Virus record (IMG/VR): IMGVR_UViG_3300010885_031891
Coordinates: 1 to 22,981 of that record
Reading direction: 5' to 3' (one strand)
Length of the DNA: 22,981 nt
Source of the DNA: a virus
This document shows positions 14,785-22,185 of the stretch, piece by piece; position 1 is the first letter of the stretch, and each line of letters begins with the position of its first letter. The position numbers were made by a program, and so were the translations under genes. The notes under the pieces are model-generated. The model was not told where the DNA came from and did not search any database. It worked only from the letters and a program-made list of their open reading frames with translations.

Positions 14785-16326
14785 TTATCCGAATATCTGA
14801 GAGGCTAGAATTGGTTGGTCATTATCTGCTGCTGAACCACCGGCTGCCCAAGTAGGCACACCACCGGAAACTGTTAGAACCTGTGTGCTTGAACCTATGC
14901 CTAGTCTAGTTATTGCACCAGAACCAGAACCATAGACTAAATCACCTGCTGTTGTGTAGGTACTAATTGCTGGAGATGTCAAAGTTAAACCAGCGATTGT
15001 AGTTACTGTTGCACCAGAGTTGATTACAGTTGAACCAAGAGTAGGTGCTGAGTAACCAGATATGCTTGACCAAGCCAACCCTGTTATCTGAGCGGAATCT
15101 GCTTGAAGGTATTGTCCGTTAGTTCCAACTGCAAGAGAACCAATAGTGCTTGCTCCTGTGCCAGCAACTACTGTTCCTTTAGCAGGATAATTACTTAATA
15201 GTACTGCGTTTGCAACGTTAAAGGTTCCAAAGGCTACTACTGAAACAATATCACTTGCAGCAAGTGCGCTTAGCGCAGTAATGCTTGTACCAGTTGTAGC
15301 AGTGTAATCGCTGTTACGAACTAAAAGGTTTCCGTTTACATACACCTGCTCTTGACCAACGGTATAAGAAAGTGTATTTGCGTTATCATCTGGACCAGAT
15401 ACGCTGGTTTGAGCAGCAGTTGCAGTATAAGTAAATTGACCAACCGTTGCACTTCCGGCTGTGCCTGTCGTTCCCTGTGTACCTGTCGTTCCTTGTGTAC
15501 CTGTCGTACCCTGGCTGCCTGTTGTACCCTGTGTACCAGCACCAGTTGTTCCTTGTGTTCCAGTTGCGCCTTGAGTGCCTGTTGCGCCTTGTGAACCAGT
15601 TGTTCCTTGAGAACCGGTTGTGCCTTGTGAACCAGTAGAACCCATATCACCAGTACGAGCAAAAGTAACTACGATGTCATCAGAGTTTGATAGAGTGCCA
15701 TTACCTGAAACGTATGAACAGTTTACTGTGAACCAGCCCGTGTTATCTGTTAAAGATGCGATCGTGTATAGCTTGAATACACTATCATCAAACTTCTTTG
15801 AGACACGGAAGTGACCCTTGATTGTTGATGTTGAATCATCAATAGTATTTAAGAAAGAGGAAAGGTCAGTAGACGCGTCGTTGCTGCTATCAATGTACAT
15901 TGCGGTTGCAGATGCTGGAGTGGCATTATTAAAGCGAAGGTTACCAGTGCCGGGGTCAGAGGAGGCAGTCGTGGTACTGAATGTGTAGTCAAAAGTTGCG
16001 CCACCAAAGTTGCCGTTTTGGCCAATCGTGCCTTGCGTACCAGTGGTTCCCTGTACACCTGTTGTACCTGTAGTTCCTTGTGAACCTGTAGTTCCTGTAG
16101 TACCTTGGCTACCAGTACCACCTTGCGTACCAGTTACACCTTGTGAACCAGTTGTACCCGTTGTGCCTTGTGCACCAGTAGTTCCTTGCGCGCCAGTTGG
16201 CCCAGTTGGGCCTACAGCAACGGAGCGAGTGCTATTCCAAGTAGTGCCGTCCCATGTCCATGTTAAACCAGCCGCAGTGTAGGTAGCGTTTACTGAAGGA
16301 GAGTTAGGAAAGTCTAGTGCTGACAT
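14785..16326 (-). CDS. Collagen-like tail fibre protein
   Basis: First gene of the fibre operon, 513 residues. Residues 1-35 ([17 protein letters not shown] and TWTWDGTTW) match an N-terminal module common on aquatic phage fibres. Residues about 39-107 and 228-293 are Gly-x-y collagen-like stalks dominated by GTTG, GTQG and GSQG, with almost no proline beyond the first two GPT triplets. Between them lies a beta-domain (108-225) ending [19 protein letters not shown], and after the second stalk a C-terminal fibre domain of 220 residues with [19 protein letters not shown]. The second stalk has one broken triplet (TGAGTQG). The gene seems to be transcribed leaderless: TATAAT lies six bases before the ATG and there is no ribosome-binding site. 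The stalk region and the preceding domain recur in the partial gene at the right end. Confidence 0.85.
   Translation of the reverse strand: MSALDFPNSPSVNATYTAAGLTWTWDGTTWNSTRSVAVGPTGPTGAQGTTGAQGTTGTTGSQGVTGTQGGTGSQGTTGTTGSQGTTGTTGVQGTTGTQGTIGQNGNFGGATFDYTFSTTTASSDPGTGNLRFNNATPASATAMYIDSSNDASTDLSSFLNTIDDSTSTIKGHFRVSKKFDDSVFKLYTIASLTDNTGWFTVNCSYVSGNGTLSNSDDIVVTFARTGDMGSTGSQGTTGSQGTTGSQGATGTQGATGTQGTTGAGTQGTTGSQGTTGTQGTTGTQGTTGTAGSATVGQFTYTATAAQTSVSGPDDNANTLSYTVGQEQVYVNGNLLVRNSDYTATTGTSITALSALAASDIVSVVAFGTFNVANAVLLSNYPAKGTVVAGTGASTIGSLAVGTNGQYLQADSAQITGLAWSSISGYSAPTLGSTVINSGATVTTIAGLTLTSPAISTYTTAGDLVYGSGSGAITRLGIGSSTQVLTVSGGVPTWAAGGSAADNDQPILASQIFG
15448..15645 (-). repeat. Collagen-like coding repeats, distal stalk
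   Basis: Nine-base units coding Gly-x-y triplets, mainly Gly-Thr-Thr, Gly-Ser-Gln and Gly-Thr-Gln. The DNA is near-repetitive and similar to the stalk at 22519-22935, which makes unequal recombination between the two fibre genes possible. Confidence 0.8.
16006..16212 (-). repeat. Collagen-like coding repeats, proximal stalk
   Basis: Gly-x-y coding repeats near the N-terminus of the fibre, beginning with two GPT triplets and continuing with GTT, GSQ, GTQ and GVQ types. The same strand in other frames gives spurious open frames, which are not genes. Confidence 0.8.
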
Positions 16327-16332
16327 GTTTTT

Positions 16333-16338
16333 ATTATA
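16333..16338 (-). promoter_or_regulatory. -10 box of a leaderless promoter for the collagen-like fibre gene
   Basis: On the minus strand the sequence is TATAAT, then six bases (AAAAAC), then the ATG start. There is no ribosome-binding site in between. A TANNNT box six to seven bases before the start codon is the hallmark of leaderless transcription, frequent in Actinobacteria. No -35 consensus is seen. The ATACATGTAT palindrome lies just upstream, where a regulator could bind. Confidence 0.6.
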
Positions 16339-16488
16339 CGCCGTGTTCTATACATGTATTTATTACTGCCTTCCTCTTTTTACCTTAGAAAACAGGCTAA
16401 AGCGCACTAAGCATCTTAATTAGCCCTAAAAGAAGCAGTAAGAATAAGACACTTGTTTACTAGATAATAATATCATATATATCTAGGG

Positions 16489-16526
16489 AAGTTACTTATA
16501 ACTTGGTCTTATTATGTTACTTATAA
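16489..16526. repeat. Operator-like inverted and direct repeats
   Basis: GTTACTTATAA occurs twice, 25 bases start to start (16491-16501 and 16516-16526). The first copy is also part of an inverted repeat, AAGTTA-4-TAACTT (16489-16504). Spacing of about two and a half helix turns and position upstream of the plus-strand start suggest a binding site for a regulator, or elements of phage-specific promoters. Confidence 0.45.
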
Positions 16527-16573
16527 AAGGCGTGTGTCTAGTCTAGCTCGAGTCTTTTTTGCTACTCATATGA

Positions 16574-16579
16574 TAAGAT
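16574..16579 (+). promoter_or_regulatory. -10-like box of a leaderless promoter for the second sugar cassette
   Basis: TAAGAT is followed by six bases and the ATG at 16586, and no ribosome-binding site precedes that ATG. An overlapping TATGAT at 16569-16574 is an alternative -10 with a longer gap. The arrangement mirrors the box of the divergent fibre gene. No clear -35 element is seen. Confidence 0.5.
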
Positions 16580-16585
16580 CACTGC

Positions 16586-17584
16586 ATGAACTTGGTGCAA
16601 AGAGCAGTCGAGTATGGCGGAAAATTAGCGCCTATTGTTATCCCAGACGGGCTGACTGCTGGTACCGGGTTGATGAATCCTTCGATTTTTATTGACGATG
16701 ATGGTGATATTCTTGTTAACTTACGGCACGTTAATTACACGCTTTACCATTCAGAAAATACACAAAGATTCCATTCGCCGTGGGGACCATTAGCGTACTT
16801 GCACCCGGAGAAAGATGCGCATCTTATAACAGAAAACTATATTTGTCGACTAAATAAGGATCTTGAAGTTACTGACTATGCTCTTCTTGAGATGCTGGAA
16901 CTACACACTCCGATATGGGAGTTCCATGGATTAGAAGACTGTCGTCTTGTTCAATGGGACGGCGACTACTATGCGATTGGTGTAAGAAGAGACACCACAG
17001 AAGACGGTGAAGGTCGCATGGAGTACAGTCGTATCGAAATTGATAAGACTCAATGGAAGGTTAAAGAAACTCATCGTGTACGCATACCAACACCACTAGA
17101 CACAGTTTCGTATTGCGAGAAAAACTGGGTGCCTATCTTAGATAAGCCTTATCACTTTGTTAAATGGTCTATGCCTACAGAAATTATAAAGGCTGATCCT
17201 AATGAGCCTAAGTGCGAACAGGTGCGTGTTGTAGATACGCCACCTTCTCCAGGAGACCAACGAGGAGGCTCACAGGTAATACGCTGGGGCGAGTACTATA
17301 TTTCTTTTCCTCACGAAGTAAAAATATTTTTTAACTATCTTAGTCAAAGAGACGGGATATACAGACACCGTGTGATTGTCTGGGATAAGGACTTTAACTT
17401 TGTAGGTTTATCTAAAGTATTTTCTTTTCTCGATGCAAAGATTGAATTTTGTGTAGGGGCAGCTATTCTTGGAAAAGATCTTCTTCTTACTTTTGGATTT
17501 CAAGACAACGCGGCGTTCGTTCTTCGTGTTCCTGGCGTGCTTATCGACGAACTAATAGAAGAGGCTTCAAAATATGAAAATTGA
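16586..17584 (+). CDS. GH130-like five-bladed beta-propeller protein, copy B
   Basis: Paralogue of the minus-strand gene at 9916-10926 over its whole 332 residues. Shared elements include MNLVQ at the start, TAGTGLMNPSIFIDDDGDIL, RHVNYTLYH, WGPLAYLHPE, the GH130-type GLEDCRLVQWDGDYYAIGVR (GEEDARL in copy A), YCEKNWVPILDKPYHFVKWS, DQRGGSQVIRWG and FGFQDNAAFVLRVPG. The ED-x-R element carries the catalytic Asp in GH130, so glycan cleavage or phosphorolysis is possible; binding only is also possible. It begins at an ATG without a ribosome-binding site, apparently leaderless. The next gene starts inside its last codons (11-base overlap), as in copy A's cassette. It is therefore a cassette duplicate placed on the opposite strand. 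Confidence 0.65.
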   Translation: MNLVQRAVEYGGKLAPIVIPDGLTAGTGLMNPSIFIDDDGDILVNLRHVNYTLYHSENTQRFHSPWGPLAYLHPEKDAHLITENYICRLNKDLEVTDYALLEMLELHTPIWEFHGLEDCRLVQWDGDYYAIGVRRDTTEDGEGRMEYSRIEIDKTQWKVKETHRVRIPTPLDTVSYCEKNWVPILDKPYHFVKWSMPTEIIKADPNEPKCEQVRVVDTPPSPGDQRGGSQVIRWGEYYISFPHEVKIFFNYLSQRDGIYRHRVIVWDKDFNFVGLSKVFSFLDAKIEFCVGAAILGKDLLLTFGFQDNAAFVLRVPGVLIDELIEEASKYEN

Positions 17585-18836
17585 AGAGCTAATAATTGAC
17601 CTATCTAAGGATCCTTTTAATCCAGATAAAAACTTTCTTATTGCCTTAGAGTATGAAGAGCTGCACCAGACTGCTTCAGCAATTTCATTCTACCTACGCG
17701 CAGCCGAATACGGCTATGAAAGTCACCCGCAGGTAGTGTACACAGCCCTTTTGCGCTCATCACAGTGCTTTAAGCGTCAAGGAGATAGAGCAACTACGGT
17801 TCATAACAGTATCTCACAAGCGCTAACGTATCTACCTGAACGACCAGAAGCGTATTTCTTTATGTCTCAACTATGTGAAACTCAAGGGCAATGGCAAGAT
17901 GCGTACTCGTCAGCTAGTATAGGGCTAACTCTTACTAACGGAAAGACGTTTCCACGCTTGCCTGCACCTACTGGATACCCGGGATCATTTGGACTTAAGT
18001 TCCAAAAAGCTGTAAGTGCCTACTGGATCGGGCGCAGAGACGAGTCGCAGAAACTACTCTTCCAATTAGTGGAGATGGATCTGCCATACGAGTTTTATCA
18101 AGCAGTAAACGCTAGTTTACAGATGTTTGGAATTAAACGATCAGATGATCAATTTATTCCATTAGAGCCAGTAGTTACACAATACCGTAAGTACTTTGGC
18201 GCGTATGCTTCTACTATAATTGATATTGGCACTCGTGATGGTGATGACGCTTCTTATTTTGCTAGAAAACTTAAGGCAAGTACTGTTATTGCTATTGACG
18301 CTAACCCTACCGCTGTTGCGTCAACTCAGGAAAGATACCCTTTAATGCAGGTAGTGCACACTGCAGTTTCTGATGTTGATGGTAAAACTACTTTCCAACA
18401 AGTAGTGAGTGACGATATTTCAGTAGCGGGATGCTCTTCTATTTACGCTAATAAGGTCGCTAATGAACCTCAGTTTGAAGGTATAGTGAATACTATTACC
18501 GTACCTATGACGCGCATGGATACCTTTTTAGAAGAACAAAAGATAGATGATGAAATAGATATTGTAAAGATTGACGTAGAAGGTTACACCTGGGAAGTTC
18601 TACAAGGGTTTGGTGATCGACTCGAGGACGTCAAGGTCTTTCATTTAGAGACAGAAGTGGATCCTACGCACCCCACACATAAGAACAATACTCAAATTTC
18701 AGAATGGATGAAAGAGCAAGGATTTGTTTTAGCTGATGTTTCTTATGAAGGTAGTGGCGGAATCAATGGTGGTATTGAAGACCAGGTGTGGGTCAACCCC
18801 GTCCACGCTATTACTAATAAAGAATGTTTTAATTAA
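17574..18836 (+). CDS. TPR-like protein fused to an FkbM-family methyltransferase
   Basis: Likely an SAM-dependent O-methyltransferase, probably acting on sugars. Residues 1-190 are TPR-like helices clearly related to those of the gene at 8616-9929 (DPFNP, QTASAISFYLRAAEYGY, TTVHNSISQAL, EAYFFMSQL). After about residue 205 comes an FkbM domain: STIIDIGTRDGDDASYFARK for SAM binding, STVIAIDANP with the acidic residue, VVHTAVSDVDGKTTFQQV, and the family's IVKIDVEGYTWEVLQGFG near residues 322-340. FkbM enzymes methylate hydroxyls of sugars in antibiotics and surface glycans. Unlike its paralogue, which carries a Methyltransf_24-type domain, only the N-terminal half is shared. It ends nine bases before the convergent end of the next operon. 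Confidence 0.85.
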   Translation: MKIEELIIDLSKDPFNPDKNFLIALEYEELHQTASAISFYLRAAEYGYESHPQVVYTALLRSSQCFKRQGDRATTVHNSISQALTYLPERPEAYFFMSQLCETQGQWQDAYSSASIGLTLTNGKTFPRLPAPTGYPGSFGLKFQKAVSAYWIGRRDESQKLLFQLVEMDLPYEFYQAVNASLQMFGIKRSDDQFIPLEPVVTQYRKYFGAYASTIIDIGTRDGDDASYFARKLKASTVIAIDANPTAVASTQERYPLMQVVHTAVSDVDGKTTFQQVVSDDISVAGCSSIYANKVANEPQFEGIVNTITVPMTRMDTFLEEQKIDDEIDIVKIDVEGYTWEVLQGFGDRLEDVKVFHLETEVDPTHPTHKNNTQISEWMKEQGFVLADVSYEGSGGINGGIEDQVWVNPVHAITNKECFN

Positions 18837-18842
18837 GCTGCT

Positions 18843-18875
18843 TGTCACAGTTTTGCCCATAAATAGTCAGCAGCT
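18843..18875. repeat. 33-base repeat, copy 1 (identical to 20113-20145)
   Basis: The 33 bases covering the last ten codons and stop of the gene at 18845 are identical to those at the end of the gene at 20115. The shared protein end is AADYLWAKL. Identity at DNA level, including silent positions, beside much more diverged upstream parts suggests recent recombination or conversion. Confidence 0.8.
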
Positions 18876-19135
18876 GACGTGGGATCAAATGGCTTTTTAT
18901 CTCCCGTTAAAAAATCAGGTACTTCTAATTCTTTAAATGTATTTTCAAGATACATTTGCAAATCATTTTTTGTTAGAAATTCCACTATTGGAAGTTCATT
19001 ATAATTTGAGATCGTTATACCCACAAGAATCATCTCTTGCCAATCTGCTTCTTGTGTGGGATAGAAACCACCTTCATCAATGAAGTCTGGAATTGTGCCA
19101 TCTGGATTTAACTTGTATAAAATCATTTTTCTCAC
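18845..19135 (-). CDS. Small tail-associated protein with AADYLWAKL end, copy 1
   Basis: A 96-residue protein related to the one at 20115-20414. Shared features are a VRKMILYKLNPDGTIP opening (MNKVLISYELTTEGTIP in the other), a GGFYP / GGYYP turn, a MILVGIT / MILLGAA strand and the AADYLWAKL end. The start is taken as the GTG at 19133-19135, because AAGGAG lies eight bases upstream and this matches the start of the paralogue. A longer reading to 19228 would overlap the kelch-like gene. Each copy lies downstream of a kelch-like gene, so a chaperone or tip role for the adhesin is plausible but not shown. Confidence 0.6.
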   Translation of the reverse strand: MRKMILYKLNPDGTIPDFIDEGGFYPTQEADWQEMILVGITISNYNELPIVEFLTKNDLQMYLENTFKELEVPDFLTGDKKPFDPTSAADYLWAKL

Positions 19136-19163
19136 GATGCAATCTCCTTCAGTAAAAAATTTG

Positions 19164-20099
19164 TCATAGTCCACCGTGGCCATTTGACACTGCGCCCATT
19201 CCGCGAACCGCCTCCACAAGATCACCAAAACTTGTGCCGTTGCCGGTTGTTGCGGTGGTTACATATTCAACAACATTTGTTGCAATACTTGCAGAAGAAC
19301 CGCCTGCTATCAAAACTCTTGTTGGAGATGATGCTCCGCAAGGTTCATCTTTTATGGCCGTCATGGTTCCAAAACTTGTCGTGTTTCCGGTTGTTGCAAT
19401 AGTAATATAATCAATAATGTTTGTAGTTGGTGGAGCACCGGGATCACCGCCAAAGAATAAACCGCGTGTTGAACTACCGCCGCCGCCGTTTGCGTATTGT
19501 GTCGTTCTAAAGTTTCCGAAACTTGTTGCATTTCCAGTTGTTGCAATGGTTACATAATCAAATGCAGTTGTTGAGTATCCCATAGCAAATACTCCGCGTG
19601 TGGTAGATGATAATCCTGACAAATATCCTCTTGCCGAAGTCGCATTCCCAAAACTTGTGCCGTTGCCGGTTGTTGCAATAGTTATATATTCAATGGTTGC
19701 AATGTTTACATAATTAGGTGGACCACCCACTCCTAAACCGATGCAACCTCTTGTCGAACTTGAAAATGCTCCCGGCGCATATCGTTCGGCTATTAAAGTG
19801 CCAAAACTTGTTGCGTTGCCAGTTGTAGCAATAGTGATGTATTGAATTGTATTTAATACTGTCGCATCGGCTCCGCCGGAAAACACACCGCGAGTTGCCG
19901 AACCACATCCAGCAAAGAGATATGCGGCGGCAGTGAGATTTCCAAATGAAGTGTAATTTGAAAGAGTACCAACATCAAAATACTGCATCGCGGATTGTCT
20001 TACGCTGACCGCCTGTTTATCTCCACCGGCGAATACTGCTCTTGTTGCTGGCGGCGCAACGTAACGTGAGCCAATAATCCCAGGCATAAGATTAGGCAT
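19164..20099 (-). CDS. Kelch-like six-repeat tail protein, copy 1
   Basis: A 311-residue virion protein with six repeats of about 40-50 residues. Each repeat has the core Y-I-T-I-A-T-T-G-N-A-T-S-F-G, followed by a variable stretch, then an S-S-x-T-R-G-V-F-x-G-G element. This is the pattern of kelch-type or related beta-propeller blades common in phages of freshwater and marine bacteria. The repeats differ mostly between the conserved cores, as expected of ligand-binding loops. The N-terminus MPNLMPG is shared with copy 2 at 21210-22145, probably for attachment to a common base. ATG start with GGAG six bases upstream. Receptor binding is likely by analogy. Confidence 0.7.
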   Translation of the reverse strand: MPNLMPGIIGSRYVAPPATRAVFAGGDKQAVSVRQSAMQYFDVGTLSNYTSFGNLTAAAYLFAGCGSATRGVFSGGADATVLNTIQYITIATTGNATSFGTLIAERYAPGAFSSSTRGCIGLGVGGPPNYVNIATIEYITIATTGNGTSFGNATSARGYLSGLSSTTRGVFAMGYSTTAFDYVTIATTGNATSFGNFRTTQYANGGGGSSTRGLFFGGDPGAPPTTNIIDYITIATTGNTTSFGTMTAIKDEPCGASSPTRVLIAGGSSASIATNVVEYVTTATTGNGTSFGDLVEAVRGMGAVSNGHGGL

Positions 20100-20112
20100 T
20101 ATCTACTCCGCC

Positions 20113-20145
20113 TGTCACAGTTTTGCCCATAAATAGTCAGCAGCT
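20113..20145. repeat. 33-base repeat, copy 2 (identical to 18843-18875)
   Basis: Second copy of the identical 33-base segment, at the 3' end of the gene at 20115-20414 and in the same orientation. The two copies are 1270 bases apart and flank the kelch-like gene at 19164-20099, so recombination between them would delete or amplify that gene together with one small gene. Confidence 0.8.
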
Positions 20146-20414
20146 ATTTTAGGATCAAACGCTACTCCCTCATCTGATGGGTGAAGTGCCCTAGTCATCC
20201 ATCTATCTCCAGCGGTATAGCTTGTAATATAAGTTTCTAATTCATCGACATTTTCAAATGTGGTGACAGTCGAATCAAACTGCAAATCTGAATCAGCTGC
20301 ACCCAAAAGAATCATTTTTGTATCAATATAGTTGGGGTAGTACCCACCATCAATGACATATTCGGGGATCGTGCCTTCGGTAGTCAACTCATATGAAATT
20401 AAAACTTTATTCAT
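20115..20414 (-). CDS. Small tail-associated protein with AADYLWAKL end, copy 2
   Basis: A 99-residue relative of the protein at 18845-19135 with the same plan: basic start (MNKVLISYEL), EGTIPEYVIDGGYYP turn, MILLGAADSDL strand, a variable middle, and FDPKIAADYLWAKL at the end. The ATG at 20412-20414 overlaps the end of the upstream coiled-coil gene by eight bases, with GGGAG before it. Function unknown; its linkage to kelch-like genes is the main clue. Confidence 0.6.
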   Translation of the reverse strand: MNKVLISYELTTEGTIPEYVIDGGYYPNYIDTKMILLGAADSDLQFDSTVTTFENVDELETYITSYTAGDRWMTRALHPSDEGVAFDPKIAADYLWAKL

Positions 20415-21210
20415 TTGAATCTCCCATCGTCAAAGATTTTTCATCCAATGTTACAAATCCTCTTTGATGTGCAAAGTTGATGCCATTATCAATAAAGCGA
20501 TCTGCAAGTATATTCATCCAACGAATAACCATATCAAGTGTTGGTGTTTCATTAAGTGAAAGCATGTTGTTTTCCAGCTCTAATAAGGCAAAGATCTCTT
20601 GTTGGACAACTGCCCCATTGATGCCTAATTCAAAAAGATATATGTGATTGCCTTCATCAATAATTCCACCGTGAGCGCGAGCCGCGCACAAGGCTTGCTT
20701 TAGTGCAGTCATAATATGATGACGGGATTCATTTGATTCATATTCCATTTCAGTCAATTCAGTTTTATTCATCTTTTCCATGATTGCTTCATATTGAGTC
20801 ACAAAAAAACTCATCTTTCGAATGGCGGCCTTGATAGTTAATTCTGAGTTTTTCTTTTTGACTTCCATTTCCGCTAATTCCACTTCAATTAATTCTTTGT
20901 CAAATCCTTCTGCCGTTTCTAACTGTTGAACTTTTCTACGATATTCAATATCTTTTTTCTTAGTATTAAAATGTGCATCTTCTAATGCCCATCGGGTCTG
21001 CTCAATAACCGCCAAGATGTGTTTGATAGATCCAAAATCAGTTAATTCCGTTACATCAAGAGTCACATTCTTAAATTGTGAAGCGGCTTTGCCAAAGATT
21101 TGACTGTTTTCATATATTCCCAATGAATGCTTTTTGATGTGATCCAGCATTGATTGATATTGTGGATCAAGTGCAACATAAGATTTAAGATCTAAAGTTT
21201 CTAATTCCAT
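20407..21210 (-). CDS. Coiled-coil hypothetical protein in the adhesin operon
   Basis: A 267-residue, largely helical protein. The segment at about residues 65-150 is strongly charged with heptad-like spacing (IEYRRKVQQLETAEGFDKEL, VELAEMEVKKKNSELTIKAA), indicating a coiled coil. The C-terminal third is also helical (TLDMVIRWMNILADRFIDNG) with few repeats. It has no signal peptide or membrane segment. I recognise no family. It is coupled to the upstream kelch-like gene by a TAATG overlap and to the downstream small gene, so it is probably made with the adhesin, as a trimerisation or assembly factor or as a structural part. Confidence 0.55.
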   Translation of the reverse strand: MELETLDLKSYVALDPQYQSMLDHIKKHSLGIYENSQIFGKAASQFKNVTLDVTELTDFGSIKHILAVIEQTRWALEDAHFNTKKKDIEYRRKVQQLETAEGFDKELIEVELAEMEVKKKNSELTIKAAIRKMSFFVTQYEAIMEKMNKTELTEMEYESNESRHHIMTALKQALCAARAHGGIIDEGNHIYLFELGINGAVVQQEIFALLELENNMLSLNETPTLDMVIRWMNILADRFIDNGINFAHQRGFVTLDEKSLTMGDSNE

Positions 21211-22145
21211 TACATACCCCCATTGTCATTGCTCATACAACCAATATATCCTGCATCATATTGAAGTGTACCAAAAGATGTACCATTTCCTGTTGTTGCG
21301 ATTGTTACATATTCAATTCTATTTTTTTCATTTGAATATCCATCTGAGCCGCCGCCAATAACCGCCCTAGTGGTTGATGACGCACATCCCGGCGAATCTG
21401 ATGCGGTGACTAATGTGCCAAAAGATGTGCCGTTTCCGGTGGTTGCGATGGTGATATATTCGATTGAGTTCGTAGTTCCACTTGCCTCTCCGCCAAACCA
21501 AATTCCGCGTGTTGCCGATGACGCGCCGCCGTTGTTTCCGTTATATCTATTGAGATAAGGTGTTCCAAAAGATGTTGCGTTTCCGGTGGTTGCAATAGTC
21601 ACATAATCAACCGTTGAAGTTTGAGGATAACCACCTAGCCAAACTCCGCGAGTTGGAGATGCCAATCCCGATACTACATAAGTTGAGACGGTTCTTGTGC
21701 CAAAAGATGTTGCGTTTCCGGTCGTTGCAATAGTTATATAATCGATTGTATTTGAAAGAGAGCCGGTATATCCGCCGCCGAAAACGGCTCTTGTACTATT
21801 TGAAAGTGCGCCCAATCCATATCTCGTTGATGTTAAATTGCCGAAAGATGATGAGTTGCCGGTGGTTGCCCAAGTAATATATTCGATTGCCGCCGTTATT
21901 GTAAAACTACCTAAAACACCCATCGCCGCAACTCCTCGAGTGGATGATCCTGCACCGCTTGCTTGATATCCGACAGCCGATGCGCTACCCCAGGTTGCCG
22001 CGTTGCCGGTTGTTGCGATGTTTACATATTGCAAAAGATTTCGTAGCGTTTCATCTTGATTTCTACCATTGATCCAGATTGCTTGCGCAAGAGTTAGATG
22101 ACCTGTTATTGACGAGGCAATTGAGCCAGGCATCAGATTAGGCAA
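21210..22145 (-). CDS. Kelch-like six-repeat tail protein, copy 2
   Basis: A 311-residue paralogue of the gene at 19164-20099, with the same length and the same N-terminal MPNLMPG. Six repeats carry the core Y-[IV]-[TN]-[IW]-A-T-T-G-N-x-x-S/T-F/W-G, with S-S-x-T-R-[GA]-V-x-x-G-G between them. Cores are conserved while inter-core loops differ from copy 1, consistent with different ligands. The start is TTG, supported by AAGGAG six bases upstream and by alignment with copy 1. Followed by a coiled-coil gene in a TAATG overlap. Likely a receptor-binding or decoration propeller. Confidence 0.7.
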   Translation of the reverse strand: MPNLMPGSIASSITGHLTLAQAIWINGRNQDETLRNLLQYVNIATTGNAATWGSASAVGYQASGAGSSTRGVAAMGVLGSFTITAAIEYITWATTGNSSSFGNLTSTRYGLGALSNSTRAVFGGGYTGSLSNTIDYITIATTGNATSFGTRTVSTYVVSGLASPTRGVWLGGYPQTSTVDYVTIATTGNATSFGTPYLNRYNGNNGGASSATRGIWFGGEASGTTNSIEYITIATTGNGTSFGTLVTASDSPGCASSTTRAVIGGGSDGYSNEKNRIEYVTIATTGNGTSFGTLQYDAGYIGCMSNDNGGM

Positions 22146-22185
22146 GACACTCTCCTTTAACTACTGATCTTGCTTTTTAAGTAGC

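Larger units (their letters stand above)
16327..16585. other. Divergent intergenic control region with many repeats
   Basis: 259 bases between two divergently transcribed genes, strongly AT-rich, without a gene. It holds a -10-like box in front of each start; the palindrome ATACATGTAT (16350-16359); GGCTAA and TTAGCC arms (16395-16400, 16420-16425); AATAAGAC and GTCTTATT arms (16443-16450, 16506-16513) enclosing CTAGATA and TATCTAG (16460-16466, 16480-16486) and AAGTTA and TAACTT (16489-16494, 16499-16504); and a direct repeat GTTACTTATAA (16491-16501, 16516-16526). A six-T run follows CTCGAG at about 16547-16560. The region probably controls both operons. Confidence 0.6.

Noticed and set aside
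16010-16282. Plus-strand open frame rich in Pro, Val and Cys (and a similar one at 22511-22720)
   Set aside because: Antisense shadow of collagen-coding repeats; composition follows directly from the repeat.
19136-19228. Longer start for the small gene at 18845
   Set aside because: It would overlap the kelch-like gene by 65 bases and has no support, whereas GTG 19135 has AAGGAG upstream and aligns with the paralogue.
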